Origin: Bacillus sp. FJAT-50079
GTDB taxonomy: Bacteria > Bacillota > Bacilli > Bacillales > Bacillaceae_C
Length of the DNA: 64,000 nucleotides
NCBI RefSeq assembly: GCF_018343515.1
Contig: NZ_JAGYPD010000008.1
Span: 62,001 to 126,000 of the forward strand
Reading direction: 5' to 3'
Part shown: positions 38,468 through 50,997 of the stretch, in pieces
Layout of the letters: every line of letters begins with the position of its first letter
Numbering within the stretch: position 1 is the first letter of the stretch
The notes under the pieces: generated by a model
The model's input: the letters and a program-made list of their open reading frames with translations, nothing else
The model's database searches: none
Told to the model about the DNA's origin: nothing
Made by a program: the position numbers and the translations under genes

Positions 38468-38509
38468 AAAAGGAAAGCAAGAATTTACATTAAAATCTTG
38501 CTTTCCTTA
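38468..38509 (-). terminator. Terminator of the beta-glucoside PTS operon
   Basis: AAGGAAAGCAAGA pairs with TCTTGCTTTCCTT around a 13-base loop. It lies about 27 bases past the GH1 stop. Confidence 0.85.
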
Positions 38510-38535
38510 ATTTATAGATTAAACTGCCTTACGGT

Positions 38536-42057
<3,522 letters not shown>

Positions 42058-42095
42058 CTATTGGTTTAATGTTTGCAGTCATCACCCCCTTAAAG

Positions 42096-42938
42096 CTATC
42101 TTCTCGAATCTCGAACCACCTTTGCTACGTGAATCGTTAGATAAATAATTTCGTCAGATGTGATATCATATCCGTATTTCTGACGGACAAATGTTTGAAC
42201 CTTCGAAATACATTCGAATTCTTTTTCATATTTTTCTTGAATGATCTCTAGTAAATCCTCATCGGTCCCATCACTGTATGTACGATCAGTAAACAGCCTT
42301 GTAGCAAAAAACCTTAAATGAGTAATGAAACGATAGGAGGACAGCGATTCTTCCATTATCTCAATACCAAAATGAATTCTGACAATCGTTAACACCTCTT
42401 GAATGAACTGTGTAATTCCTTGTACGACTGGCTGTTCTTTATCCAATTGTGCGTTAACGATATGAAAAGCAATAAAACCGGCTTCATCATCAGGTAAACG
42501 AATTTGCGTTTCCTTTTCTATGATGTCCAGTGCTTTTATTCCGATTTCAAATTCTTCTTTATAAAATCGTTTTATCTCCCATAAAAGTGCATTTTTTAAG
42601 TGAATTCCCTCCTTTATTCGCTGAATTGCGGTATGAAGATGATCGCTCAATGAAATATAAATTCCTTCATTTAGTTTTTTACCTAGCTTCCTTTGAGTAT
42701 ATTCGATAATCTCATCCGACAGCTTCATATGCTCAATCGGAATATTATTTAATAGCTCTTGTAATTTATTAGAAACATCTGGACTCGCGATGCGAAAAAC
42801 TTTGTTTATCTTACTTTCGTCAATGACATCACCTTTTGATCTTTGATAACCGATTCCCTTCCCCATAACAATGATCTCTTCACCACCCTGATCTTCCGTA
42901 ATAAGAACATTGTTATTTAGCAGCCTTTTAATGATCAT
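42096..42938 (-). CDS. BglG/LicT-family transcriptional antiterminator
   Basis: A 280-residue protein: N-terminal RNA-binding CAT domain (MIIKRLLNNNVLITEDQGGE, VMGKGIGYQ), then two PTS regulation domains (PRD1 about 65-170 with LSDHLHTAI, PRD2 about 175-280 with DDEAGFIAFHIVNAQ). The EIIB of the PTS and HPr phosphorylate its His residues to control RNA binding. First gene of the bgl operon; the leader ahead of it has an intrinsic terminator at 43030-43095. Confidence 0.93.
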   Translation of the reverse strand: MIIKRLLNNNVLITEDQGGEEIIVMGKGIGYQRSKGDVIDESKINKVFRIASPDVSNKLQELLNNIPIEHMKLSDEIIEYTQRKLGKKLNEGIYISLSDHLHTAIQRIKEGIHLKNALLWEIKRFYKEEFEIGIKALDIIEKETQIRLPDDEAGFIAFHIVNAQLDKEQPVVQGITQFIQEVLTIVRIHFGIEIMEESLSSYRFITHLRFFATRLFTDRTYSDGTDEDLLEIIQEKYEKEFECISKVQTFVRQKYGYDITSDEIIYLTIHVAKVVRDSRR

Positions 42939-43029
42939 TTATCTCAACCCCATTAAGGATATTTTTTATTATGAATGAATTGTATAATCCAATTCAGAAG
43001 GTTACATATCCTTCCAACACAACAAAAAA

Positions 43030-43095
43030 AAGCCCATTCATTATAATGAATAGAAGTACACACAGGTCCCTCTACACACTTAAATGAATAGGCTT
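43030..43095 (-). terminator. Leader terminator upstream of the antiterminator gene
   Basis: On the minus strand AAGCCTATTCATT (43095-43083) pairs with AATGAATGGGCTT (43042-43030) with one G-U pair, and is followed by a run of eight T. It lies between the promoter and the first gene, where a BglG-type protein would act. A consensus RAT sequence was not recognised beside it. Confidence 0.7.
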
Positions 43096-43134
43096 AGCTT
43101 GTATTTAAACAATTACTACCCAATTCCACTTAAT

Positions 43135-43171
43135 ATAATAGCCTATATTTAAAATTCCGTCAACGCTTTCA
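43135..43171 (-). promoter_or_regulatory. SigmaA promoter of the bgl operon with overlapping cre site
   Basis: Minus strand: TTGACG (43158-43163), 17-base spacer, TATTAT (43135-43140). TGAAAGCGTTGACG (43158-43171) matches 12 of 14 positions of the CcpA cre consensus and overlaps the -35, so glucose repression is expected. Confidence 0.75.
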
Positions 43172-43274
43172 AGATTAAGTTTACCTTTTTCTTCATTCAA
43201 GCATTTTCGGGCTGGAAATCATTGAATTGATTTCTTATTGCTTATTTCAGTACATTTATTTAAAAAGGTGAATG

Positions 43275-43495
43275 GTGAGACGTGGGTGTTGATTTCTGTT
43301 CGGGCTGGACGATTTCCGCGGGGCGTGTCTTGAGCCGCTTCAGGGACCAACAGGATGTTGGTCACGAAGCCGTTGCCACACGATGTGGCGATTTTAGGCT
43401 TCGATCCTATCATCGCTCCCGCAGGGTCTCAAGCTGCACGCACATCCCGCTGGAGTCGCCAGCCGCCACTCCAGTCAACTCAAATCAACTCAAAT
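43275..43495. repeat. Dispersed intergenic repeat with GCCAC/GTGGC hairpin core, copy C
   Basis: Second clear copy of the element at 34995-35225: core at 43351-43395 with GTTGCCACACGATGTGGCGA and the same orientation. Flanks TTTCCGCGGGGCG and CTCCCGCAGG are shared. It lies between the bgl promoter and the 3' end of the ABC exporter gene. Confidence 0.75.
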
Positions 43496-45312
43496 CATAG
43501 ATTAAACTGACTTTCATACAGTTCATAATAAAAGCCTTTCTTTATTAACAACTCTTCGTGTGTGCCGGATTCTATCAGTTCTCCATGATGAATCACTAAA
43601 ATTCGGTCGGCACTTTCAATTGTTTTTAAACGGTGAGCAATGACGAAGCTCGTTCGCCCCTTCATTAATTGATTAAGTCCCTGTTGGATTTCAATTTCTG
43701 TTTTCGTATCAATGCTTGAGGTCGCTTCATCTAAGATCAATATGTCTGAATCCGCTAAAATTGCCCGGGCAATGGCGAGTAATTGGCGCTGACCTTGACT
43801 TAAACTTGAACCTCCAGATACGATCTGCGTTTCATATCCAGCAGGTAAATGCTTAATGAATCCATGTGCGGAAGCCATTTTAGCCGCGGCAATGACTTCT
43901 TCATTTGTTGCATCTAGACGGCCGTAACGAATGTTTTCCAAAATCGTCCCGGAAAATAGAAACGTATCTTGCAGCACAATCCCGATTTTTTCACGCAACT
44001 GATTAATTTTATAATCCTTTATATTGCGCCCATCAATGCGAATTTCCCCGGATTGGATATCATAAAATCGCATCAATAAATTAATGATTGTTGTTTTTCC
44101 AGAACCGGTCGGACCGACTAAAGCAATTTTCTCACCGACTTTTGCATGGAAGCTAATATTTTTCAATACTTGCTTGTCATCCTCATATGAAAAGTTCACA
44201 TTGGAAAATTCGACATCTCCATGAAAAGAATCAACTTGAATCGCATTCTGTTGATCCTGAAGATCTGACGTTTCATCCATGATTTCAAACACGCGCTCCG
44301 CTCCAGCAATGGCAGATTGAAACGTATTTAATAAATTGGATAACTGGTTAATCGGCCGGAAAAATTGCCGTGAATACGTGACGAATGCTGCAATAATCCC
44401 AACGGTTGCCATCCCTTGTACCGTCATCAAAGCCCCTACTCCGATAATGAATGTAAGACCGAGATTGTTCATGAAGTTATTGATTGGGCCAAGAAATCCC
44501 GATACGGTATCAGCGGCAGTTGCCGAATGGCGGAGTCTTTCATTCACAACATCAAATTTCGTAAACATCTTTTCCTCTTGACTAAAAAGGGAAATGACCT
44601 CGTTGCCTGAAATCGATTCTTCGATAAAACCGTTTAACTCACCCAAATCACGCTGTCTTTTAATAAAATTGCTACTGCTATACGTAATGATCTTTTTTGT
44701 TGTAAACACAACTAATGGAATAACTAATAAGGATACGATCGCAAGTCGCCAATTCAATACGAACATCGCAATCGCCACACCCGACACCATTAATATCGAA
44801 GAAATGATTTGAATGACACTTTGACTAAGTGCATCATTTAAACTTTCAATATCATTCGTCACCCGACTCATTAAATCACCATGGATGCGTTTATCAAAAA
44901 ATCGCAATGATAATGTTTGAAACTTATCAAATAAATCTTGTCGCAATTTGCGAATCGTTTGTAATGAAACGCGCACCATTAAAAATTGCTGCAACCATGT
45001 AAAGATAGAAGTAAGTATGTAGACAGCAGCTAATAAACATAAAAATCGAATCGTTCCATTTACATCCTTCGGAATAATATATTCATCGATAATCACGCCA
45101 ATTAAATAAGGAGCGAGTAAGCCTAATAAAGTAGATAAAATGACGAAAAGGATGGCGCTAATGATTGCTACTTTTTGCTTTCTCATATATGCCCAGATTC
45201 GCTTCAATGTCCCTTTCTTATCCTTAGCTTTTACAACTGGACCACCAAATCCCCTTGGTCCGCGTGCACGACTCATTACATTGGGGGCTGATTGTACGGA
45301 AGCTTTACTCAT
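43495..45312 (-). CDS. ABC exporter half-transporter, catalytic subunit of a heterodimer
   Basis: A 605-residue exporter subunit: six membrane helices (about 40-330) then an ABC ATPase. Walker A GPTGSGKTT, signature LSQGQRQ, Walker B ILILDEA with catalytic Glu and switch His in FVIAHRL are all intact. It overlaps the previous gene by eight bases; the start at 45312 follows GGAGGG. Its partner has a degenerate ATP site, so the pair is a heterodimeric multidrug-type exporter (LmrCD/BmrCD class). The substrate is unknown. Confidence 0.9.
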   Translation of the reverse strand: MSKASVQSAPNVMSRARGPRGFGGPVVKAKDKKGTLKRIWAYMRKQKVAIISAILFVILSTLLGLLAPYLIGVIIDEYIIPKDVNGTIRFLCLLAAVYILTSIFTWLQQFLMVRVSLQTIRKLRQDLFDKFQTLSLRFFDKRIHGDLMSRVTNDIESLNDALSQSVIQIISSILMVSGVAIAMFVLNWRLAIVSLLVIPLVVFTTKKIITYSSSNFIKRQRDLGELNGFIEESISGNEVISLFSQEEKMFTKFDVVNERLRHSATAADTVSGFLGPINNFMNNLGLTFIIGVGALMTVQGMATVGIIAAFVTYSRQFFRPINQLSNLLNTFQSAIAGAERVFEIMDETSDLQDQQNAIQVDSFHGDVEFSNVNFSYEDDKQVLKNISFHAKVGEKIALVGPTGSGKTTIINLLMRFYDIQSGEIRIDGRNIKDYKINQLREKIGIVLQDTFLFSGTILENIRYGRLDATNEEVIAAAKMASAHGFIKHLPAGYETQIVSGGSSLSQGQRQLLAIARAILADSDILILDEATSSIDTKTEIEIQQGLNQLMKGRTSFVIAHRLKTIESADRILVIHHGELIESGTHEELLIKKGFYYELYESQFNL

Positions 45313-47047
45313 AGGAAAGAACCCTCCTTCCGACTTGTGTTTCATAGATTTCACGATACACATCACTTTTTATTAATAATTCCTCATGTGAGCCGAGCGC
45401 TTCAATCATTCCATCATTCATGACGAGTATTTGGTCGGCAGCAATGATCGAGGACACTTTCGCGGAAATAATAAATTTCGTTGTACGTGGATAACGCTCT
45501 TTTAACTTTTGTTGGACCGAAGCTTCTGATAAGGCATCAAGGGCAGAAGTCGAGTCATCCAATACTAAAATGTTTGGCTGCCGGATAAAAGCACGTGCCA
45601 TCGAAAGTCGCTGCTTTTGTCCACCGGATAAATTTGTTGCTCCTTGCATTAACACGTGAGTAAATTCGCCTTCCAGCTTTTCTATAAAATCAAGGGCAAC
45701 AGCAGAAGATGCCGCTTCTTTCATCTCATCGACCTTCGCCATTTCTTTGCCAAATCGTAAATTGTCTTCAATCATTCCAGAAAACAGCATCGCTTTTTGC
45801 GGGACAAAACCTATGCTCTCTCTTAATCTTTTAAGAGAATAATCTTTACTATTGACGCCATCGATAAAAATGTCCCCTGTATCAGGGTCATAAAGGCGGG
45901 CAATCAATTTAACAAGCGTTGACTTTCCACTTCCAGTTGAGCCAATGATCCCGATCGTCTCTCCCGCTTTTGTTCGAAACGAAATGTTTTTCAATACATA
46001 CTCGCCGTTTTTGCTATAACTAAAATTCACATTCCGAAACTCGACGTTTCCTCGTATTTCTAAACTTGGATCAGTTGTTTCAGATTCACGAATCTCAATT
46101 TCCGTATCTAACACTTGTACGATTCGATTAGCGGAAGTAAACGATCGGGTAATTTGCATTAATACATGACTACTAGTCATTAATCCATGCATAATGATCG
46201 TCAAATAATTAATAAAGGCTAATATGACGCCCACTTGAAGGGTCCCTTCATTTACCTTGATTGCCCCCATCCACATGCCAGCAACGACGCCAAGATTGAC
46301 AATAAAAAGCATAATCGGCATTAATGTAAGAATGACTTGTTCGGCGGACATATTCCGCTTCGTTAATGTATCATTTACATCCCGAAATGTTTCTTTTTCA
46401 TAGCCTTGGCGATTAAATGCTTTAATGACCCGAATGCCAGCAAACGTTTCTTGCAGTTTTGTATTTACACGGTCCATTGCTACTTGTACTTTGACGAACA
46501 GCTTCCCTGATTTACTAGAAAAATAGTAAATCAACACGAGTAAAATCGGAATCACGACGAATAAAACAGGAAACAATTCACGCGCTGTAAACCAAACGAT
46601 CACAACGGCTCCAATAAACAGAAGCGGTCCTCGGACAAAAATGCGCAAAGTCATCATCAATGCTTGCTGAACAGCCGTCACATCATTTGTAACAATCGTA
46701 ATTAATTTCCCAGCGCCAAATGAATCAATATTTCCACTCGAAAACTTCGCCGTTTTTTTAAAGACATCACGGCGTATATCCGCCGCAAAATTAACAGCTG
46801 CTTTCGTACTGTAAATCGTACAACCTACTCCACCGATTAAGCCGATAAAAGCAGTCAAAAGCATGAACAGTCCAAGTTTGATAACATAGGCATGATCATG
46901 ATTTGCAATCCCCACATCAATCATATGCTGCATAATCGTTGGTTGAAGTAAATCCATCGCTACTTCCACACACATTAAAAGTGGACCTAAAATCGCGAAA
47001 ATGGTGTATGGCTTTACATATTGAAAAAGTTTCTTTAGGGACTTCAT
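45305..47047 (-). CDS. ABC exporter half-transporter with degenerate ATP site
   Basis: A 580-residue subunit: six helices (about 15-310) and an ATPase domain. Walker A GSTGSGKST and signature LSGGQKQR are kept. Walker B reads ILVLDDS (Asp for the catalytic Glu) and the H-loop is IISAKV (Ala where His is expected). This asymmetry is the mark of heterodimeric exporters such as LmrCD. It lies 11 bases after the PadR gene, which probably represses it in response to the exported compound. Confidence 0.92.
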   Translation of the reverse strand: MKSLKKLFQYVKPYTIFAILGPLLMCVEVAMDLLQPTIMQHMIDVGIANHDHAYVIKLGLFMLLTAFIGLIGGVGCTIYSTKAAVNFAADIRRDVFKKTAKFSSGNIDSFGAGKLITIVTNDVTAVQQALMMTLRIFVRGPLLFIGAVVIVWFTARELFPVLFVVIPILLVLIYYFSSKSGKLFVKVQVAMDRVNTKLQETFAGIRVIKAFNRQGYEKETFRDVNDTLTKRNMSAEQVILTLMPIMLFIVNLGVVAGMWMGAIKVNEGTLQVGVILAFINYLTIIMHGLMTSSHVLMQITRSFTSANRIVQVLDTEIEIRESETTDPSLEIRGNVEFRNVNFSYSKNGEYVLKNISFRTKAGETIGIIGSTGSGKSTLVKLIARLYDPDTGDIFIDGVNSKDYSLKRLRESIGFVPQKAMLFSGMIEDNLRFGKEMAKVDEMKEAASSAVALDFIEKLEGEFTHVLMQGATNLSGGQKQRLSMARAFIRQPNILVLDDSTSALDALSEASVQQKLKERYPRTTKFIISAKVSSIIAADQILVMNDGMIEALGSHEELLIKSDVYREIYETQVGRRVLSYE

Positions 47048-47058
47048 TCCATTTCCCC

Positions 47059-47520
47059 CTATCGGTTTTCTTTCTGTAAACGCTTAATCGTTTCTTCCAT
47101 AAAAGCAATCAGTTTGGCAGAGTTTTCCGGATTCCTTCTTACTTCCTTGATTGCCTTTTTAAGTTCAATATCCCATGCATCGATCACATTTTTTAGTTGA
47201 ATCGCCTCTTCTGAGCTTTGCCAAACCCAACGTGCTTTCCATTCGCTCCAAAAATCACCCTCACTTTTTTTGCTGTACTCCTCTAACCGCCCTATTCCAT
47301 TTTCTTTTATAAAATAAATCTTTTTATCTTCTTTTGACTCAAGAGCGATTAAATCGCGCTCAACCATTTCTTGAAGAGCCGGATAAACCGTACCAGCGCT
47401 TGCTGAATAAAAGCCTTCCGCGCGCTCTTCTAATTCCTTCATAATTCGATACCCATGCATCGACTCTTCCTTAAGTAAATGCAAAATCGCAATTTGCATA
47501 AACCCTCTCCGTCTTTTCAC
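47059..47520 (-). CDS. PadR-family transcriptional repressor of the ABC exporter
   Basis: A 153-residue PadR regulator: winged helix MQIAILHLLKEESMHGYRIM ... SAGTVYPALQEMVERDLI, then a charged helical C-terminal dimerisation arm (to about 150). The start is the GTG at 47520 (VKRRRGFMQ), seven bases after GGGGAG; longer frames to 47631 run through the operator. The 24-base palindrome at 47550-47573 just upstream is a likely autoregulatory site. The arrangement resembles LmrR-LmrCD of lactococci. Confidence 0.9.
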   Translation of the reverse strand: MKRRRGFMQIAILHLLKEESMHGYRIMKELEERAEGFYSASAGTVYPALQEMVERDLIALESKEDKKIYFIKENGIGRLEEYSKKSEGDFWSEWKARWVWQSSEEAIQLKNVIDAWDIELKKAIKEVRRNPENSAKLIAFMEETIKRLQKENR

Positions 47521-47549
47521 CGATATCTCCCCCTTAATCATATCGTTAA

Positions 47550-47573
47550 TTTTAATCGATATATCGATTAAAA
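47550..47573. promoter_or_regulatory. 24-base perfect palindrome, probable PadR operator
   Basis: TTTTAATCGATA followed by its exact reverse complement. Further half-sites (ATCGATTAAAA at 47587, TATCGTTAAT at 47541) flank it. It lies 30 bases upstream of the PadR start codon. Confidence 0.75.
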
Positions 47574-47621
47574 ACAATAGGTATGATCGATTAAAATGGA
47601 ATTCTCTTTTCCTTCCATACA

Positions 47622-47663
47622 AAAAAAGCATTTGTTCGTAAAAATAACGAACAAATGCTTTTT
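47622..47663. terminator. Bidirectional terminator downstream of azoR
   Basis: AAAAAGCATTTGTTCGT pairs perfectly with ACGAACAAATGCTTTTT around a short A-rich loop. Its left 18 bases equal the terminator at 16993. Confidence 0.9.
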
Positions 47664-47675
47664 AATTTACAAATA

Positions 47676-48308
47676 TTAAACCAATACGGCTGATAATTCT
47701 TTTGCTACTGCTTTTACTTTCTCTAAGCCTTCAGCAATGATTGCTTCTGCTTGATCTGGTGCTCCTGCATGACCTTCAATAATCACTTCGTCAATCAATT
47801 CCATACCGAAGACGCCACCAGCAACATTTTTAATGTAGTTCGCAGCCATTTCCATTGGTGCTGCTTCTGGAGTTGAATAAACGCCGCCACGTGCATTTAA
47901 AACAACAAATTTTTTGTCAGTCATTAATTGTACTGCTTGACCATTCTCGTCATATTTAAATGTGTAACCAGCTTGGTAAACATAATCGATAAATGTTTGT
48001 AATTTAGCTGGGATTGTTAAGTTCCATAATGGGAATGCAAAGACAACGATGTCTGCTGCTGTTAATGCATCCATTGCTTTTTGTTTTGCCGCTAAAATAC
48101 GTTGTTCGATATCAGTCAATTCCTCGCCTGATTCTAATTTTCCGAAAGCATTGAATAAATCCTGGCCAAGATAAGGCATATCTTCCGCGAAAACGTCATA
48201 CGTTGTTACGTTAACACCTTCGATATTCTCCATAAAAGTTTCATACATTTTACTTGAAACAGCTTCTGAAGCTGGACGATTATTTGCTTTTACTACTAAA
48301 ACATTCAT
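47676..48308 (-). CDS. azoR: FMN-dependent NADH-azoreductase
   Basis: A 210-residue flavodoxin-fold quinone/azo reductase. Seen: VVKANNRPASEAVSSKMYETF near the N-terminus, VVFAFPLWNLTIPAKLQTFIDYV with the FMN-binding PxWN-type loop, and NARGGVYS. Bacillus homologues (AzoR1/AzoR2) protect against quinones and electrophiles. A sigmaA promoter overlapping an inverted repeat (48346-48381) suggests control by a thiol- or quinone-sensing repressor. Monocistronic. Confidence 0.94.
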   Translation of the reverse strand: MNVLVVKANNRPASEAVSSKMYETFMENIEGVNVTTYDVFAEDMPYLGQDLFNAFGKLESGEELTDIEQRILAAKQKAMDALTAADIVVFAFPLWNLTIPAKLQTFIDYVYQAGYTFKYDENGQAVQLMTDKKFVVLNARGGVYSTPEAAPMEMAANYIKNVAGGVFGMELIDEVIIEGHAGAPDQAEAIIAEGLEKVKAVAKELSAVLV

Positions 48309-48345
48309 TTGTAAATCTCCTTTGTGATCGTTGTTGTATTTATCC

Positions 48346-48381
48346 TTAATTCATAATATGTGAATTAAAGTTAAAAGTCAA
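48346..48381 (-). promoter_or_regulatory. azoR promoter with operator-like inverted repeat
   Basis: Minus strand TTGACT (48376-48381), 17-base spacer, TATTAT (48353-48358). TTAATTC-N9-GAATTAA (48346-48368) covers the -10. In Bacillus, MarR/DUF24-type repressors bind similar sites at azoreductase genes; the protein here is unknown. Confidence 0.65.
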
Positions 48382-48859
48382 CTACGAATCTATTTTTTTG
48401 TCGGATGTTTATTGAGTTTAAATTTGTAGAAAATATACTTACTAATGGAACATGTTTCGCTTTACAATACTTAGGATTAACGAAGTTTTACTAATAGCTT
48501 AATAGATAATCATCAAAAAATGAAATCTCAAAACTCAAAGCGTATAGAGTCATTGAAAAGCTAAGCTTAGGAGGCATATGTCTAAGTATTGCATTTTGCT
48601 GCATCATTAAGGCACATTTTGACATAACACAGATAGCCTCTAATGCGATTGGTCGATGATATAATGTAAAGTAAGTTCTCTAAAATTCAATAGGATATTA
48701 AGCTGACTTAATATGAAAGCGTCACCTGGAATGTAAATCAACGGCTTTTACCTCTCCCATTGTATTGTATTATTCGTTTTAACTTATATAGTTTTAAAAA
48801 GCGATTACACCTTATTTTACTTTTTTAATCGTTGAATACTTTTGAAAGCGGGGATCCAA
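48382..48859. other. Intergenic stretch between azoR and the two-component genes
   Basis: No gene is supported. At 48719-48744 GCGTCACCTGGAATGTAAAT and CAACGG resemble the terminus of the Bacillus intergenic repeat, so a decayed copy is likely. The promoter of the response regulator gene should lie here but no convincing -35/-10 pair was found. Confidence 0.4.
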
Positions 48860-49519
48860 TTGGCAAAAATACTCATTGTCGAAGATGATCAAGCAATTAA
48901 CAATTTAATCTTTATGAACTTAGATTTAGTGGGATATGAGTGTAAACAAGTATTTGATGGAAAGGAAGCCCTAAATATTTTAGACAATTGGCGACCTGAT
49001 TTAATTTTACTCGACGTAATGATTCCATATATAGATGGGTTCTCACTTATGGAACAAAACAAGTTTAATAATATACCGGTAATTTTTGTCACCGCAAAGG
49101 ATAACGTTTCCCATAGGGTAAAGGGGCTAAAATTAGGTGCCGATGATTACATCGTAAAACCGTTTGAATCTTTAGAGCTCCTAGCTAGAATAGAAGCCGT
49201 ATTGCGTCGTTCAAAACCTGTTGAAAGAAAATATACTATTGGAAAAACGATGATTAATTTGGATGAACATGTGGTCACAGTCAATAAAAAAACGGTAAGC
49301 TTAACCAATCAGGAGTTTGAACTCTTAGAAGTACTAATTAACAATTGTAATCTAGCTTTATCACGTGAACAGCTTCTAGATTTAGCTTGGGGGCATGATT
49401 ATTTCGGAGATACTCGTACAGTGGATGTTCACATTACAAAAATTCGAAAAAAATTGCAATTAGAAAATTATATAAAAACAATTTATAAGTTTGGTTATCG
49501 ACTGGAGGTACAAAAATGA
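48860..49519 (+). CDS. OmpR-family response regulator
   Basis: A 219-residue regulator: receiver (about 1-115) with acidic pocket VEDD, phospho-acceptor Asp52 in LILLDVMIP, FVTAK and IVKPF; then an OmpR/PhoB winged helix (DVHITKIRKKL, YGFGYRLE-type end). The start is the TTG at 48860, with AAAGCGGGG upstream, restoring the canonical N-terminus AKILIVEDD. The gene overlaps its kinase by four bases (ATGA). Confidence 0.92.
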   Translation: MAKILIVEDDQAINNLIFMNLDLVGYECKQVFDGKEALNILDNWRPDLILLDVMIPYIDGFSLMEQNKFNNIPVIFVTAKDNVSHRVKGLKLGADDYIVKPFESLELLARIEAVLRRSKPVERKYTIGKTMINLDEHVVTVNKKTVSLTNQEFELLEVLINNCNLALSREQLLDLAWGHDYFGDTRTVDVHITKIRKKLQLENYIKTIYKFGYRLEVQK

Positions 49520-50919
49520 AATTTTGGCAGAAAATTTTCTTGAGTACCCTTGTCATTTTCATCACTTTATTTGATATTGCGGCTTTTGTGCTGGTATCTT
49601 CCTCTTATAATTATAATCTGCAAAGGGAAGAAGATAATAGCATCCGAGAACAAGCAGTTATTTTATCCTCCTTAGAGAATAGCATTACAAACGCTAATGA
49701 AATTTTTCCTGATACCTCTTATAGTAAGGAGCGACTCATCTCAATTATTAAGCCGCTTGCAAATTATTATGAAACTCAAAATGTTTACCTTGCGCTATAT
49801 AATGGCAATACAAAAATTTTTTCTAATACTCCGAATTTCGATGATAATCTATTAAATATTCAAGCTAAAGAAAATATCAACATACATACAAGTAAAATAG
49901 AAGAAGAAAGATATTTATTTGTCGCTTCAAAATTTTCTTCCTATCCACATTTAACCTTTGTCTATGCTCGTGATATTAGCCAGTTAGATTCCTTTCTTTT
50001 TTCGATCAGTCGTGTATTTGTTATAGTGAGTGTGGTTGTGTGCATCATATTGGCATTATCAATCTTCCTACTTCTAAAACGATTAACAAGTCCGTTAACA
50101 AAATTAACTGTCATCACTAGTGAGATTGCAAGTGGAGCCTACCATAAAAGGGTCAATATAGACAGGAAAGATGAGCTTGGAGAGCTTGGGCACACTTTTA
50201 ATATTATGGCTGACTCCGTTGAAGACAAGGTAAATCAACTAACAAAGGCTTCTGAAAGCAAGCAGCAATTTATTGATAATCTTACTCATGAAATGAAGAC
50301 TCCCCTAACCTCTATTTTGGGATATTCTGAATATCTTCAAAAAGCGATGATAAACGAGGAACAGCGGATCATCGCAACTGGACACCTAAACGAAGCGGCA
50401 AAAAGATTACAAAGCTTGTCTACAAAACTATTAGATTTAACATACATACGCGGAAAAACGATTAACTTGCAAAAGGTTAATATTGAAGGGTTGTTTTCTT
50501 CTTTAGAAACGATCATGGCACCAATTTTAAAAAAGAGAAATATTAACTTAGAAACAATAACAAATATAAAGTGGTTGAGGGGTGACGAAGCATTATTGTT
50601 GTCTCTCCTTATCAATCTAGTGGAGAACTCCGCAAGGGCGTCTGCTGATAATGAAGTTATATTCGTCAAAGCATATTACAAAGAGTACCCTATTTTAGAA
50701 GTAATAGACAATGGCTACGGGTTAGATAAAAAAGAGATTGAAAAAATCACTGAACCATTTTACCGTGTGGACCAATCCCGTTCCCGTGATTTCGGAGGTG
50801 CTGGGTTAGGGTTAAGTATCGTTGCTCAAATAGCTGACTATCACGGTGCAAAATTAATTATTCAATCCCAGCAAGGAACAACGGTACGGATTATTTTTAA
50901 CAACTCTATAACAACTTAA
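49516..50919 (+). CDS. Membrane sensor histidine kinase
   Basis: A 467-residue kinase: TM1 (about 8-28), an extracytoplasmic sensor of about 135 residues, TM2 (about 166-186), HAMP (to about 240), HisKA with His258 in NLTHEMKTPLTS, and an HATPase domain (VIDNGYGL, GGAGLGLSIV). Pairs with the overlapping response regulator. The sensed signal is unknown; the sensor is rich in Tyr, Asn and acidic residues. The downstream PepSY-like protein may be target or co-sensor. Confidence 0.93.
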   Translation: MKFWQKIFLSTLVIFITLFDIAAFVLVSSSYNYNLQREEDNSIREQAVILSSLENSITNANEIFPDTSYSKERLISIIKPLANYYETQNVYLALYNGNTKIFSNTPNFDDNLLNIQAKENINIHTSKIEEERYLFVASKFSSYPHLTFVYARDISQLDSFLFSISRVFVIVSVVVCIILALSIFLLLKRLTSPLTKLTVITSEIASGAYHKRVNIDRKDELGELGHTFNIMADSVEDKVNQLTKASESKQQFIDNLTHEMKTPLTSILGYSEYLQKAMINEEQRIIATGHLNEAAKRLQSLSTKLLDLTYIRGKTINLQKVNIEGLFSSLETIMAPILKKRNINLETITNIKWLRGDEALLLSLLINLVENSARASADNEVIFVKAYYKEYPILEVIDNGYGLDKKEIEKITEPFYRVDQSRSRDFGGAGLGLSIVAQIADYHGAKLIIQSQQGTTVRIIFNNSITT

Positions 50920-50997
50920 TAGCAACTTGAAAACATTATCCTTGTATTCTATTTATTGTAAGGGATACGACATTTCAAATGAATGGAGGATGTTTTA

